From assembly GCA_017311185.1 (NCBI GenBank), contig JAESUZ010000468.1, forward strand, positions 887,501-951,500: DNA of 64,000 nt, written 5' to 3'. This stretch comes from Proteles cristata cristata (lineage: Eukaryota > Chordata > Mammalia > Carnivora > Hyaenidae). Below, piece after piece: positions 22,638-34,079 of the stretch (position 1 is the stretch's first letter; the number at the start of each line of letters is the position of its first letter). The position numbers and the translations under genes are program-made. Under the pieces are notes generated by a model. That model saw nothing but the letters and a program-made list of their open reading frames with translations, was not told the origin of the DNA and did not search any database.

Positions 22638-23139
22638 ACAGCAGGAGGGAAACCCAGCATCGCACCCGGGGTCTGTGGTCATCCCATTCACAAGTATCTG
22701 TTGTTTGTTTGTTTTCTCAGAAGAATGGAGAACATTTCCTCCAGCACGCTACTCCACAGAAAATCACGTCCCGCCCCATTTTTCTCATGTGGACAATGCA
22801 CTTCCGCTATTTATAGAAATTGCAAACTCATTAAAATCGTGCGTCCATCATAACCCTGCCGACTCTACTGTTGATGATCAGGTCGGGTTCCACCTGTTTC
22901 ATAATCGACACGGTTAACTCTTGTCAAGGCCATGAGCATCCTTTCGCTCGGCGCCCGCTTGCTCTGTAGCCAAGTGCTTGCCCGGCGAGAGGAACGAACG
23001 TGTGTCAGCACTGGAGTTACCATCTCCCATCTCCATCTGCAACCCCAAGAAGTGAGAGGGAAGAGAGGAAACTAGAGGTGAGGGACATAGACTAAAATAG
23101 GAGTTGTGGTAAATGAAAACATTTTTTAAAAATTTAAAA
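22638..23139. other. Unassigned sequence
   Basis: No gene or named repeat was recognised between the minisatellite and the next SINE. Confidence 0.4.
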
Positions 23140-23345
23140 GGGGCACCTGGGTGGCTCAGTTGGTTAGGTGTCTGACTCTAGCTTTCAGTTCAGATCGTGA
23201 TCTCATGGTTCATAGGATGGAGCCCCATGTCTAGCTCTGAGCTGACAGTGCGGAGCCTGCTTGGGATTCTCTCTCTCTCCCTCTCCCTGCCCCTCCCTCC
23301 GAGTATCCTCTTTCTCAAAAATAAATAAAATCATTAAAGAATTTT
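23140..23345 (+). mobile_element. Can-SINE, plus orientation
   Basis: Starts 'ggggcacctgggtggctcag' and has 'gatcgtgatctcatggttca', 'gctgacagtgcggagcctgc', a CT-rich segment and an 'aaaaataaataaaatc' tail. Flanks are A/T-rich ('attttttaaaaatttaa' on the left, 'gaattttaaaaataaaa' on the right), so the target-site duplication cannot be placed exactly. Confidence 0.92.
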
Positions 23346-24138
23346 AAAAATAAAAAGAAAGGAGTCGGAGTATTTTCTCTTGGATTGTACATTTAATTAT
23401 ATTCATGAACTGTAAGCCTGATAGATCCACAAAGGGGCTTATTCCTTCATGGCAAGAGAGCCAATATTTTCATGGAATCCTAACTGCACTTTTCATCCAC
23501 TTCCATGCATCCAATCTCCGACACACTTTTGCCAGTGACAATAAACCACCCCCCCCTGCACGGCTTCTCCTGCTGTGCGGTCCCCATCGTCCCATCGGCG
23601 GCAGCCACCAGCTTGCTGGTCTCACACACAGACAGGTGGGCGTGAGACACTAGAACTTGGTTTTGTTTCCATCCCAGATCAGGTTCTTTCCTCCCCCAGG
23701 ACCCAACCATCTTGGTCATCATGATCGATTGTGTTTTTGTGAACAATGTGGATTACGTGTCTACCTTTCCCACACCAAATGAATCAGAAGCTTTTCTTCT
23801 GAAAACCTCCAAGTTAGTGAAGGATGAAGATACATAAATAAAAGTTCATCCAAGGTAGTCCATGGTAGTGACATTATAGAGGGAAATGCAAAATCTTATG
23901 AAATATAGTCAAGAAGGAGAAAAACTTGGACAGGAACATCTCATCAAATCTGCTGTCACCACGTAACTTCTCTCTGTGTCAGCCAGCAAATGTAATCAAC
24001 ATGAATTCAACTCTTCATTTAGGTCAATGACAAAACATAAGGGGTCTGTGGAAGGGACAGACCTGCTCATGTCAAAAATTCATTCATCAGCCTTCTTCAG
24101 GTAAAATATCTTGATCAATTATAGTTTTTAAAAATATC
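23346..24138. other. Unassigned sequence
   Basis: No gene or clear repeat was recognised. Confidence 0.4.
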
Positions 24139-24262
24139 TGGGGTGGTGCCTGGCTGGCCCAATCAGGTAAGTGTCCAACTCTTGATTTTGGCTCAGGTCA
24201 TGATCTCATGGTTCTTGAGCCCCAAATCAGGCTCCATGTTGACAGTGTGGAACCTGCTTGAG

Positions 24263-24306
<44 letters not shown>

Positions 24307-24379
24307 CCTCCCTCCCCCTTCTCCCTGCCTTTCCCACACTCATGCTCTCTCTCTCTCAGTAAAGAAAAACTTGAAAAAA
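24139..24379 (+). mobile_element. Can-SINE, plus orientation, diverged
   Basis: A diverged head ('ggggtggtgcctggctggcc') is followed by the typical 'ggctcaggtcatgatctcat' and 'gacagtgtggaacctgcttg'. A long (TC)n stretch follows (about 24265-24300) and then a short A-rich tail. Flanking 'agtttttaaa'/'agttttaaac' may be the target-site duplication. Confidence 0.88.
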
Positions 24380-24424
24380 AGTTTTAAACTCTTGTAAAGT
24401 AATTATGATAGTTCAAAGTTGTCC

Positions 24425-24510
24425 GCTTCACCGACCCAATCCTGTGAGTCAGGTATGATCACCCTTCATTTGCAGACGGGGCCAGTCTCCAGCAGGTCGA
24501 GTATCACCTG
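24425..24510 (-). repeat. Possible MIR fragment
   Basis: 'cctgtgagtcaggtatgatc', 'acccttcatttgcagac' and 'ggggccag' follow the antisense MIR core (ccctatgaggtaggtactatt...cccattttacagatgagg). It is weak and too short to define its ends. Confidence 0.4.
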
Positions 24511-25419
24511 GGCATGTGCAAGAATCTGTACTCAGGAATTCTAACTCCATGAACACATCTTCACCCACAGTGCTTTAAAGGCTTACTTCTAGACTTACCT
24601 CGGGAAAGTTGCAAGACCTGGGACCCAAGGTATGTAGGGTTAAGAGTAGGAAAACCATCCACTCACTTCACGGGGTGTCTCCCCATTCCTTTTGACCTTT
24701 TCACCACCTCACCTCCAAAGATATGAAACCATAGGGCTTTCCTAATTTTAAGTGGCCCCTATAATTAAAAAGCCATATGTACATCATAACTAGACAATGC
24801 CCAAATGCTAAATTACCCATAGGTAGAAAAATAACCTCAGCACACTCTCCTGCACTCCACTGCAAGTCTCTGTGGAAAACAAGGCAAATCCAAGAAAAAC
24901 TTTGTGAGAGAGAAAGGGGGTAGCTGGCCGGGGGCCAAAGATTGGTCCAAAACCACCACAAGACAGAGCAAATCCATTATGCGTACAAGATAAAAGCAGT
25001 CCTGAAAGACCAGACACTATAAAAAGGGACCTCTAAATGCAATCCAGTCGAGATGTCAGTCTTTGAAAGGAGTCGCTTCTATGGGAAAAGGCGCACAAAG
25101 GAATGGTGAAGCACACTTTGGATAGTGGGTGTAAAGTGGGAAGTAAAATGGGTGAATTTATGGCTCTGTGAGAGTACGTCTGCTGATGAAAATTCTCCTA
25201 AACAAGCAAACAAGGAGCAAAAGAAAACCATAGCGCAACTCGCAAAGCTGACTAATTTCCTACACATGCACTTGAAGAGAAGAAAGACCACCTTGAATCA
25301 GAACATCACTGTTAGGCAACCATCATAATAACGGTCCAACCACCGATGATGTGTATCCAGTGCGTATCCAGTGCCTGCTGAAAACTGTGGGCGGAACTCT
25401 AATGAGCAGCAGGATAATT
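24511..25419. other. Unassigned sequence
   Basis: No gene recognised. A plus-strand frame at 25125-25328 (67 codons, Lys/Asn-rich) resembles nothing I know. It lies just before L1 3'-UTR sequence and may be part of the same old L1. Confidence 0.35.
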
Positions 25420-26205
25420 ACATGGTCTCAAAGTATCTCCCCAGAAGACACTTACTAATTACAAAAGGTAAAAACGGTACCTTTAAAGTAACTTTGCTAT
25501 TAAAAAAAAAAAAAACCAAAACGGTAACTTCACAATGGAGACACTGCATCAACCCACGTTAACCGTGCGGTCAAAGTCAACATCACCAGAAATGGGACAA
25601 TCGGCATCGTGTGCCTCCCGATGGAAAAAGCTATGAAAAAATGCACCCTTTTTGTGCTATTCAAAAAAACACGTATTTGGAATCTGATCATGAGAAACTT
25701 CGAATGAATCCAAATCGAGCTTCATTCTATAAGGAGATGATGACTTGTGCACATCAAAAATATCAAGGTCGTGACAGGGGAGGATGAACTAGCTGCAGAC
25801 TAATGGAGGCGAATACTTCATAACCCAATACAACTTTTGGTCCCAGATTATTTTTCATATAAGGGGCGTTATTGGGAAAACCAGTGCTTTGAACAAGATC
25901 TGCATGTCAGCTAATAGTATAATACCGATGTTCAATTTCTTGATTTTTATTTTTGTACCATGGTTTTGTAAAATGTCTTTGCTTTCAGGCCATGGCTACT
26001 AAAGTATTTAAGGGTGAAAAGAAATAATTTCTGCAATTTACTTTCAAATGGTTCCATAAAAGAGAGAGAAAAAGAAGGAAAGCAAATGTGACAAAATGTT
26101 ACCATTTGAGGAATTGGGGTGGAGGCTACACAGGCATTCTTTGAATTATTTATACAGCGTTTCTGCAATCCTAACATTATGTCAAAATAAAAAGTCAGAA
26201 AAATT
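25420..26205 (+). repeat. L1M-type 3'-UTR, sense, with poly(A) end
   Basis: Words typical of an old L1 3'-UTR family appear in order: 'aacttcacaatggagacact', 'gtcaaagtcaacatcacc', 'aatctgatcatgagaaact', 'tcattctataaggagatgat', 'caaggtcgtgacagg', 'ctactaaagtatttaagggt', 'gcaaatgtgacaaaatgtta' and finally 'tgtcaaaataaaaagtc' with an AATAAA. The same family recurs at 34080-34960. It is non-coding and decayed. The left limit is uncertain. Confidence 0.6.
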
Positions 26206-26276
26206 ATAAATTAGAACTTGTCACTTTCATGATAAAACAGTCCAGTTCAGAAATTTCCTATCGACTTCCCTTTAAG

Positions 26277-26519
26277 GTAAATTTCCCATTAAGGGCACCT
26301 GGGTGTCTTAGTCGGTTAAGCGTCCGACTTCAGCTCAGGTCATGATATCGTGGTTTGTGAGTTCAAGCCCCACATGGGGCTCTGTACTGTCAGCTCTGAG
26401 CCTGCTTAGGATCCTCTGTTCCCTTCTCTCTCTGCCCCTATCCCACTTGGTGTGCTCTCTCTCTCTCTCTCAAAAATAAATAAGCATTTAAAAAAATAAA
26501 TAAGTACGTTTCCCATTAA
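26277..26519 (+). mobile_element. Can-SINE, plus orientation
   Basis: Body (about 26293-26503) starting 'gggcacctgggtgtcttagt', with intact 'aagcgtccgacttcagctca', a CT-rich segment with (TC)n and an 'aaaaataaataagc' tail. Near-identical 16-bp flanks, 'gtaaatttcccattaa' (26277-26292) and 'gtacgtttcccattaa' (26504-26519), are the target-site duplication. Confidence 0.93.
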
Positions 26520-27299
26520 AATAAACTCTGTGAGGTTATTTGAGAAGTATGCACACAACATACTCTTAAGCATATTATTTTTATATAAAATCACACATTA
26601 AAACCTTATTTTTCTGCCATGGTGTCTTAAACCAATACCCGATTCCTTGCTGTTCCAAGTTCACTCTTCTGTTTTCCCACTTCTAAAATGTCTTCAGTCA
26701 ATTTCCCTAACAAACACTAGTTTGAGTTTTGTTTGTTAGTTTTTTACTATTGTTGTAATTATTTCCAACATTTTAAAAGCCAATTGAATGCTAACAAGTC
26801 TTTACTCAGATTGGTAATATCTGTTAATTAATTAAGTACCATCTGTAAACTTCATGAATTTGTTGCTTTATCTCTTTCGATTTGGTAATTAATTAAAAGA
26901 TAAATTAAAGCTAGTCCAGACGGAAAATGCAGAGGTGGGCTAGGAGCCCTCCTTTCCACTGAATGTAAGATCATTTATGGCTGTGACCATGTTTACAGCC
27001 TCTCTGGGCTTTTATTCTAATTACTCATGCAAGACCTTTTGAGTCAAAATGGAATGTGTTTGTGTCTTCCATGAGAAAGTATTTGGAGCTTCCCCAAAGT
27101 ACTACATGTAGAATCACATCACAGTCTGTAATATCCCTGGTTTATCATCTGACACAAAACAAAACAAACGAAAAATCCTATTGGTGCTTCACAACTGGCT
27201 TTTAAACCAAACTGTTCAATTCTTTTTTTTTTTTTTTTTCTGGAAATGTAACTATACATTCTAGCCCCACCACATCCACTCCAACTATCTAATCCTTCA
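26520..27299. other. Unassigned AT-rich sequence with T-run
   Basis: No gene recognised. Repeat-free, AT-rich sequence with several TTAATTAAT words (26823-26833, 26887-26896) lies at 26700-26930. An uninterrupted T tract occupies about 27222-27239. It could be the tail of a minus-strand retroposon, but no body is recognisable to its right. Confidence 0.35.
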
Positions 27300-27410
27300 C
27301 ACATACTTATGAAGCACTACCATGCTCAAGACATCTTGCTTGGTATGATTACTGAAAAAAATGTTTAAGACATTATTTCTACTCTCATGGAACATTCATT
27401 GTATGTTCTC
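27300..27410. repeat. Ancient interspersed repeat fragment
   Basis: 'ttatgaagcactaccatgct' and 'ctactctcatggaacattca' show the same ancient consensus as at 740-860 (…cactatgtgcc…ctgccctcatggagcttaca). The family was not assigned. Confidence 0.35.
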
Positions 27411-28899
27411 ATGCATGGCATTTATCACATTCCTCTATAAGGGTTTATCTCCATTCCTGACATTCCCATTGGATAGAGATGTGCCTGTTTGTGTCTTTTA
27501 TCTCTAGATAAAAGTAGTCCTTTACCACTGATCAGTGCTTAACATGGTTGAAAACTCAGTGAAATACATGCACTAGGGTTCTACTAGACTGGGTGGAAAG
27601 TAAGAGATTAAAACAGGGCTAGGACAAAGAGTCTGTTTGGATGTGAAGAACGTGAAGTTTCCAAAGAGACATTGAGTGTTCGTGGGGCAAGTGAGGCAGA
27701 GACACTCACTGTTCTCTGTGTAGTGCTGTCCATCTGTCCCCCCAACAGGAGTCAGATCGGCTTGGGGCCTGCGTGTTGTGTGGAGGGTCAACATTCCTTT
27801 ATCAGGGAGGAAGTGGAAGCCCAGTGCTCACAACAGTGAAGAGGCTGGTGAAAGACTCAAAATTTTCAACATTCTCATTTGGACTGGTGTGGGATGAGAA
27901 GGGGAATAGATAGTGTAAAGTATAACTTCTCCTTATTCTTCTGAACCCCTTCCAACCCTCTACCTGCACCCCCCTTTGAATTAAACGGAAAAAGCAGAGA
28001 TCTCCTAAGAGTAGTGAAACACAGCCTAAGGAAGATGATGAGAGCATGTTGGTATTCCATGTTTTAAAGGAATGGTGTCGCTAATAGGCAGAGAGAATGA
28101 GGAGGTCCCAGACCTGGGACTTTCAGGAATGACACCAGGAGGGTCCTGGGTGATCATGTGGTGATGATGAGCACCCCCACTAAGGTGAATCCAGGAAAGA
28201 ACATCACCATAACCCAGGGGACTCCGGAGAAAGTCTTCAGATAAGACAGGACATGAGCCACACTGAGCCTTAAAGAATTATTTACATCAAACTTATGTTA
28301 GAGCGCTTTTGAGGTCTTTTATTTTGGTTTCATTTTTGGGTTTTGGGTTTTTGCATTGAGTGTTTCTGCACAATGGGCCCTAGGCCTACAGCATGGCTTT
28401 GAACCCCAAATTACATCCAAGCCCCAGGTCTTGGATGCCCAGCTGCTGATCCATGCACAGTGGGGTGTCTTTAATTGTGAGAGGCATGCAGGCGAGAGGG
28501 GCATAATTCCAGCCCAGAAAAGTTGGAGTGAGGAGTGAAGGGAGGCTGACAATCATCACATTTATTTGTCTTCCCATCCTTGCTGGAGAAAAATGTGGTA
28601 TTTCCCAGAAGTTATGTGGATTCACAAGCAAGGGTCACTAGAATATATTTTTCAGGAGCTTACTTAATTCATAGCTTCTGGGAACGAGGACCAGATCCTC
28701 AGCTAGTCACTCAAGTCTCTACTATGACAAACTCTGAAATCAAGTCTCTACCTAGATCTGGGTAAAAATATAATTAAGCTTCACAATCAATATACTTCTT
28801 TTTTCATGAAAACATTCTAACACAACATTTGATTTTCTAAGTAAGCAAATCACACAAAGTGATCATAGCTCAGGTCCCAGGGGAGCTCCTCAGGACCTA
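27411..28899. other. Unassigned sequence
   Basis: No gene or firmly named repeat over about 1.5 kb. Frames at 27573-28060 and 28319-28765 are short and overlap on opposite strands. Confidence 0.35.
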
Positions 28900-29470
28900 A
28901 GGTTATATATATGCAAATCTATAATAAAATTAAAAATATTAATTGATTTACTTATTGAACAAGTATCTATTAAGTCTTCCTGTGTACAAGATAATCTGTT
29001 TGCAACTAAGAATACAGAAATAACGAATAAGAGCGTAGACTTGCTCTATTCTTATATTTGGGGGGGAGATTTAACTAGCACTGAATTTTTATTAAGTTAA
29101 ATACACTTGCTAAGCCAATGTATACTGCAGTGTACATATAGTATATTAAACTGGTAGAGAAAACACTAGAAAGAAGAGATAACAAAATCTAAATCAAACT
29201 AACAACAATGAAAACAGAGAAGAGAAAGAAAAAAGAAAAAAAAACAGGAGAAGAAAAAAATCTGAGGTACAATAGTGGAAATAGATTCAAATGTATCATA
29301 ACTCAAATGATGGAAATGGACAAAACTCTCCAGAACATGACAATGTAAGGCCAGATTAATTACTTCCCAGTATAATCTGTCTAGGAAAGATATACTTAGC
29401 ATAGAACACTAAAATGTTGGAAGTAAAAGTATTTAAAATATATACAAGAAAATAGCAAACTTGTTGTAGT

Positions 29471-29710
29471 TAGACAAGATAGAATCACCTGGGTGGCTCA
29501 GTCGGTTAAGTGTCCGCCTCTTGATTTTGGCTCAGGTCATGACCTCATGATTGGGGGATTGAGCCCCCGAGCTGGACTCTGTGTTAATAGCACAGAGCCT
29601 GTATTCTCTTTCCCTCTCTCTCCCTCTCTCTCTCTGCTCCCCCCAGTCATGTGCTTACTCCCCTACCTCTCAAAATAAGTAAACATTTATAAAACATTAG
29701 GCAAGATAGA
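29471..29710 (+). mobile_element. Can-SINE, plus orientation, nested in L1
   Basis: Body (about 29484-29697) with 'cacctgggtggctcagtcgg', 'ggctcaggtcatgacctcat', a CT-rich segment and an 'aaaataagtaaacatt' tail. The 13-bp duplication 'tagacaagataga' (29471-29483) / 'taggcaagataga' (29698-29710) has one mismatch. Confidence 0.93.
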
Positions 29711-30544
29711 TCATAAAGCTGAAAAAAAATGTTACTAGATATTACTAGTATATTACTAGGTAATTCACTGGGTACCTAAAAAAATTTCTAAATTCATATG
29801 CTTCTAATAAAATTACTTTAAAATTTATAAAGCAAAGTCTGATACTGCCACCAGGAGAGATTTACAAATGTGCCACCATGGTGACAGTTTCAATATATTT
29901 CTTTTAATATATCCATCAGGCAAACAATCTCAAGATATAGAATATCTGAGCAGCAACGTTAACAAATTCAATCTAATGGATATGGGTTACATATTATAGC
30001 CAACTAAGAGACTTGATATTATTTTCAACAATAAACTCCACAGTTAAAAAATAAAATATGTATTTGTTTATAAAACTTGGAATATGAAGGAATGTCTTTA
30101 ACCTTGAAGAAGGGTATATGAAAATGAATAGAAGTAGCACTTAAAGTAGTGAAAATTAGAAGAATTTAAGACTAGGTTATTAGAAGAATTTTCTTTAAAT
30201 CAGAACTAAGACAGATGTGCCTGCTGATAGATCTTCTCTTTCACATTATTTGGGAGACCCCTGCCTGCCCAGTACATCCAGAAGAAATTAAAAGTATAAG
30301 GAAAGAGAACAGAGAAATAAAACAGTTCTTACTCTTAGATGATATTATTGACTTCATAGAATACAATTGAACTCTATAGATTAATTTTATACATTGATAA
30401 GGTGATTTATAAAGCTGTTGAACAAAAAACACAATACACAAAAGTAAATTACATTTCCATCCCTGAGCAAATCTCCGAATGTGCAGTGTAGAAAAAGATG
30501 CCATTATAACGTCAGCAAAAATTTAAGAATCCCAGAAATAAATT

Positions 30545-30784
30545 AAAAATTATTCAAGATTAGGGGTGCCTGGATGGCTCAGTCAGTCGAGTGTCCGATT
30601 TTGGCTCGGGTCATGATCTCATGGTTTGTGGGTTTGAGGCCCGTATGGGGCTCTGTGCTGACAGCTCAGAGCCCTGAGCTGCTTCAGATTCTGTGTCTCC
30701 TTCTCTCTCTGCCCCTCCCCCGTTCATGTTCTGTCTCTCTGTCTCTCAATAATAAACAAATGTAAAAAAAAATTATTCAATATT
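30545..30784 (+). mobile_element. Can-SINE, plus orientation, nested in L1
   Basis: Body (about 30562-30767) starting 'ggggtgcctggatggctcag' with 'gtcatgatctcatggtttgt', a CT-rich part and an 'aataataaacaaatg' tail. The duplication 'aaaaattattcaagatt' (30545-30561) / 'aaaaattattcaatatt' (30768-30784) has one mismatch. The flanking L1 sequence continues across it. Confidence 0.93.
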
Positions 30785-30865
30785 TGATGGAGAAAATTAT
30801 ACAGATGTACCATCTTTATAAGTAGGAAAACTGAACACAGGGAATCCTCATTTTTTATGTTTCTC

Positions 30866-31217
30866 ACATGCAAAAATGTTAGGGACTAGGATTCAGTTAA
30901 AAAACAGCCTTCCCTCCACAACACAGTTCAAATGTCCGCGTGCACAGTTTATTTTCTGTAACTGAAGGAGTACGAGCTTTGTTGCGAGCTCTTCAGTCCG
31001 CAAATCACAACATCAATAACAGATGCACGTCATGGTCCGTGACCAATCACATCGCTTCTTTCAAAATCTGTCCACAATTCGCCACTGCACATCTGTTACT
31101 CAGTTCACACCCAGAGAGCAAAGCTTGCAGCTGTGTTGTCTCCTTGGCTTCCAGTGACAAACCCACATGTCATTTTACAAAAATGGACAATCCAAAGAGG
31201 AAATTGTCCAACAGAGA
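30866..31217 (+). pseudogene. Possible Tigger/pogo-type transposase remnant, 5' part
   Basis: A frame open from 30940 runs into a start-like ATG at about 31183 that encodes MDNPKRKLSNRDESA. This Lys/Arg-rich opening resembles the N-terminus of Tigger (pogo-like, CENP-B-type DNA-binding) transposases. The frame is cut at about 31222 by an LTR. Beyond the LTR, at about 31661, the same strand can be read as KQQVLTVELDVTRRQ, resembling the next conserved stretch of that domain (K.LTLE.KLDV..R). So one old transposase-like gene may have been split by the LTR. The evidence is two short motifs only. Confidence 0.35.
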
Positions 31218-31221
31218 TGAA

Positions 31222-31650
31222 AGTGCAGTATATTCCTTTCCTATTGCTGCTGTAACAAATTACCACAAATTTAGTGGCTTTAAACAAGAATTTATTCTCC
31301 CACAGTTCTGGGGTCAGAAGTCTGGAATGAATCTTTGGGGGCTAAAATCAAGAAGATTAGCAGAAATGGTTCTTTCTAGAAGCTCCAGGGGAGAATCTAT
31401 TCCATGCCTCCTCCAGCCTCTAGAGGCCGCCATGATAGGTATTGGCTTGCAGGCACATCGCCTCAATCCCTTCTTGTGTGTCTCTGACCTCCTGCCTCCC
31501 ATGATTCCGTCAGGTCCATCTGGATGATACAAAATACTCTCCCCATCTCAGGATCCTTAACTCCATTTCATCTGCAAAGACCCTTCTGCCGTATAAGGCG
31601 CGGACCACAAATTCTGGAGATTAGGACCTGGACACCTGGCCTCCCGGGAA
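31222..31650 (-). mobile_element. ERVL-MaLR-type LTR (MLT1/MST-like), old
   Basis: The plus strand follows a familiar ancient LTR consensus in order: 'attgctgctgtaacaaatta', 'ccacaaatttagtggcttta', 'cccacagttctggggtcaga', 'gctccaggggagaatctatt', 'ctctagaggccgcc', 'ctccccatctcaggatcctt', 'tttcatctgcaaagaccctt' and 'ggagattaggacctggacac'. Length (about 430 bp) fits MaLR LTRs. Orientation is inferred from the AATAAA-like end lying in the antisense direction. The subfamily name is from memory. It has inserted into transposase-like sequence. Confidence 0.6.
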
Positions 31651-32449
31651 GAGAAGAAACAACAGGTGTTAACTGTGGAGCTGGACGTGACAAGGAGACA
31701 GCGGGCTGTGGGGGCTGACGCCGTCCTTCCGTGACACACTCTAGATGGGCAGCCGGGGAGCCTGGCCAAGGCAACTTCTCAACACACGTGAGGAAGGCGG
31801 TTCTCACAAAAATGATGGAGATGTCCCAGATCAAGTGAAAATGCCCCAGAGATATTTCACCACAAGACGGGTGCAGAGAATGAGATACAGGATGTATATC
31901 CAGACATAGAGAGGAGTGTGACGGCTCCTGACCGAGCCGAAGTGATGTTCACGCCGTATCATAGGTCCTGTGAGGAAGGGAGCACCGCCATCCACCATTC
32001 ATCAGTTTTCCAAAAAGCAATGAGTCATCTCTCAACGCCTCTCATGTTTTAGAATGCAGTGGGCTAGATAAACATTAACTTTACCAATCTTTAGGTTCCT
32101 GTACACTTAAAACTGACAATAAATTTTCAGGTTTTGACAGAAAGTTTGAAAGGTCACAGAACCATCGTCATTCTCGAGGTGGCCTCACACCAGGGCGGCC
32201 CCTGGTCATCTCGCAGCCCCCACAGCCATGCAGCGTGGGGTCTGCCCGTGGGGTAAGAGCCACGCTGGGGTGGGGGACCAAAGTTACAGAAGTTACAGTC
32301 CGCGTACTCTCGGCGCTGTGCTGGGTCCGCCCAAACTAGTCTTAGTAAAAGGTATAGTAAACGAGACGGTCTGATTTGGGCACAGGAAGAACTGGGCTCC
32401 TGAACAGAACAGACCCCCCACATGAGCGGAAATCTGATATTGCCTATCT
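31651..32449. other. Mixed sequence, possible transposase continuation then unassigned
   Basis: 31655-31715 may continue the transposase remnant. The rest is unassigned. Minus-strand frame 32154-32423 has no recognised relative. Confidence 0.3.
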
Positions 32450-33700
32450 ATTCAGAAAGGAGAAATTATTCCAGATGGGAAAAGCCAGCAGACTTGAAAG
32501 GCAAATCTTAAACTTTCATGGGAAAAAAAAAGTATAGAAGAAATGAGTATAACAGGGAAAGGAAATGATTTTTTCATAAAACTCAAAAGGAAAAGATTGA
32601 TATATTGGACTTAATTAAAATTAAAAGTTTCTATTCATCACAAATCAAATCACAACAAGGAAAGTGAAAAGACGAGCTACAGGGTGGAAGGAGCTCTATG
32701 CAGTAGTTTTAACTCAAAAAGCCTCATTACTCAGAATATATGAAGAGCTTGTGTGAAGCAGAAAAAGAGCAACCGTTCAAAGGAAAACTAAACAAAAGCC
32801 ATCAGCAAAGAGTTCACGAAGGAAGAAAGCAAAAGGGACAACAAACATATGAGGATTTTGACCTCGTCGACAATCGAGAAAACTCACATTGACGGCACAG
32901 CACCTAGAGTGCAGGACTGTAAGTTCTAGTAACGTCGACACAGTTAAAATCACGAAACACTTGCGTGCACTTACTAGCGCACATGTGTAAGAACTTTGGG
33001 GGAACGGGATCAGAAAATGTTATTACCTGCCCGCCCCATGGCTCAGCAGTTTCCCCTGTGGTCATAGACCCTAGAGAATGTCCCCCGAATGTACACCAGG
33101 GGACAAACAGGATGGACAGAGAGACTGCCTGTGTGCGAAAGGGAGAGCTGGGTGGATGCTGGTGAGCAGACTGCATAAACACTAAGCATCCACACGGAGC
33201 ACGAGCAAAGTGAGAACGGCTCCGTCGGCCACAGGTGCCAATCCGAACGGCCCTCAGAAGCAAAGGCAAGTGCAAAGGGCAAGTCAAGAATACCTCCGTG
33301 ACCCCATTCATGTGAAGGCCCCACAGAGGCAAAACCTCACTGTATCTTATATACGCGCACATAGGATAAAACTGTTTTTTGTTTTGTTTTGTTTTGTTCT
33401 GTTTTTCAGAAAAACTAATGTAAAATTCCAGATGGCAGTGCCCAGTAAGGTGTGGAAGAGTGGCAGAATTCAGCCTGGCATGCGGGGATCAGAGGTATCG
33501 GTAATCTTGTCATTCTGTGGTTTAGCGATGGGCATGTAGAGACAGGTTTCTTCCATGATATTGGTATATGTATATAATAGTTTTTATGCATAGCATATAG
33601 GTAGATGGATTATATATACACTTCTATGTATGACAGTTTTCAAACCAAAAGAGGTTTAAAATTTTGAATACATAATAAATACTTCTGTGTAGAAATCTCC
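32450..33700 (+). repeat. L1 ORF2 C-terminal region and 3' flank, sense, decayed
   Basis: 'ggacttaattaaaattaaaa', 'gtttctattcatcac', 'ggaaagtgaaaagacgagct', 'cagaatatatgaagagctt', 'gctcagcagtttcccctgtg' and 'gtgaccccattcatgtgaag' follow the order of an L1M ORF2 end and adjoining 3' sequence. CpG-decay substitutions are numerous and no frame is preserved. It continues the L1 begun near 28.9 kb after the inserted block, or is a second copy. Confidence 0.6.
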
Positions 33701-33708
33701 TTGATTAT

Positions 33709-33749
33709 AGTAATAATAATAGTAGTAGTAGTAGTAGTAGTAGTAGTAG
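33709..33749. repeat. Microsatellite (TAA/TAG)n
   Basis: 'taataataat' passes into about ten AGT/TAG units ending at 33749. It is a compound trinucleotide repeat within AT-rich L1-derived sequence. Confidence 0.9.
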
Positions 33750-34079
33750 AAGAACATGGATTTTTGTGGGGACTAGGAAACCATGCCATTGCAAATTCCT
33801 TTCATTCTTCTCTTTCCCACATGGTGAAGGTACATGATAGAAGTCACAACAGATCTCCTAGCATATCTAGAATGTTCTGAAGGGCTTCCTAGATTTTTCT
33901 GTCATTAGTGGTCCAGTTATAGACCACTTTCATTAGAGAAAAGACAATTCTAGAGAGATACAGCCTACAAAGAGTTGTGGGTTGCTGTTTTTGTTTGTTT
34001 GCTTCCTCACTTTGGAAGCATAATTGTGTGTAAAACTAATCCCGTTGGTGGTAAATCTCACCCATTCGAATTATAAAGT

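Larger units (their letters stand above)
28900..30850 (+). repeat. Degraded L1 ORF2 region, sense (interrupted by SINEs)
   Basis: Very AT-rich, A-biased plus strand typical of L1 sense sequence. Recognisable ORF2-derived words include 'agcaacgttaacaaattcaa' and 'ctaatggatatgggttacat' (about 29950-29993). Around 30330-30545 'ttcttactcttagatgatat', 'cacaaaagtaaattacattt' and 'atgccattataacgtcagca' appear in the order of the RT C-terminal region. No frame stays open. Two SINEs (29484, 30562) are nested inside. The left boundary is a guess. Confidence 0.5.

Noticed and set aside
25125..25328. 67-codon Lys/Asn-rich frame as a processed pseudogene
   Set aside because: No parent protein recognised, and it adjoins L1 3'-UTR sequence. 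More likely part of old L1 debris.
27222..27239. T-run as the tail of a minus-strand retroposon
   Set aside because: No SINE, L1 or gene body is recognisable to its right and no target-site duplication was found.
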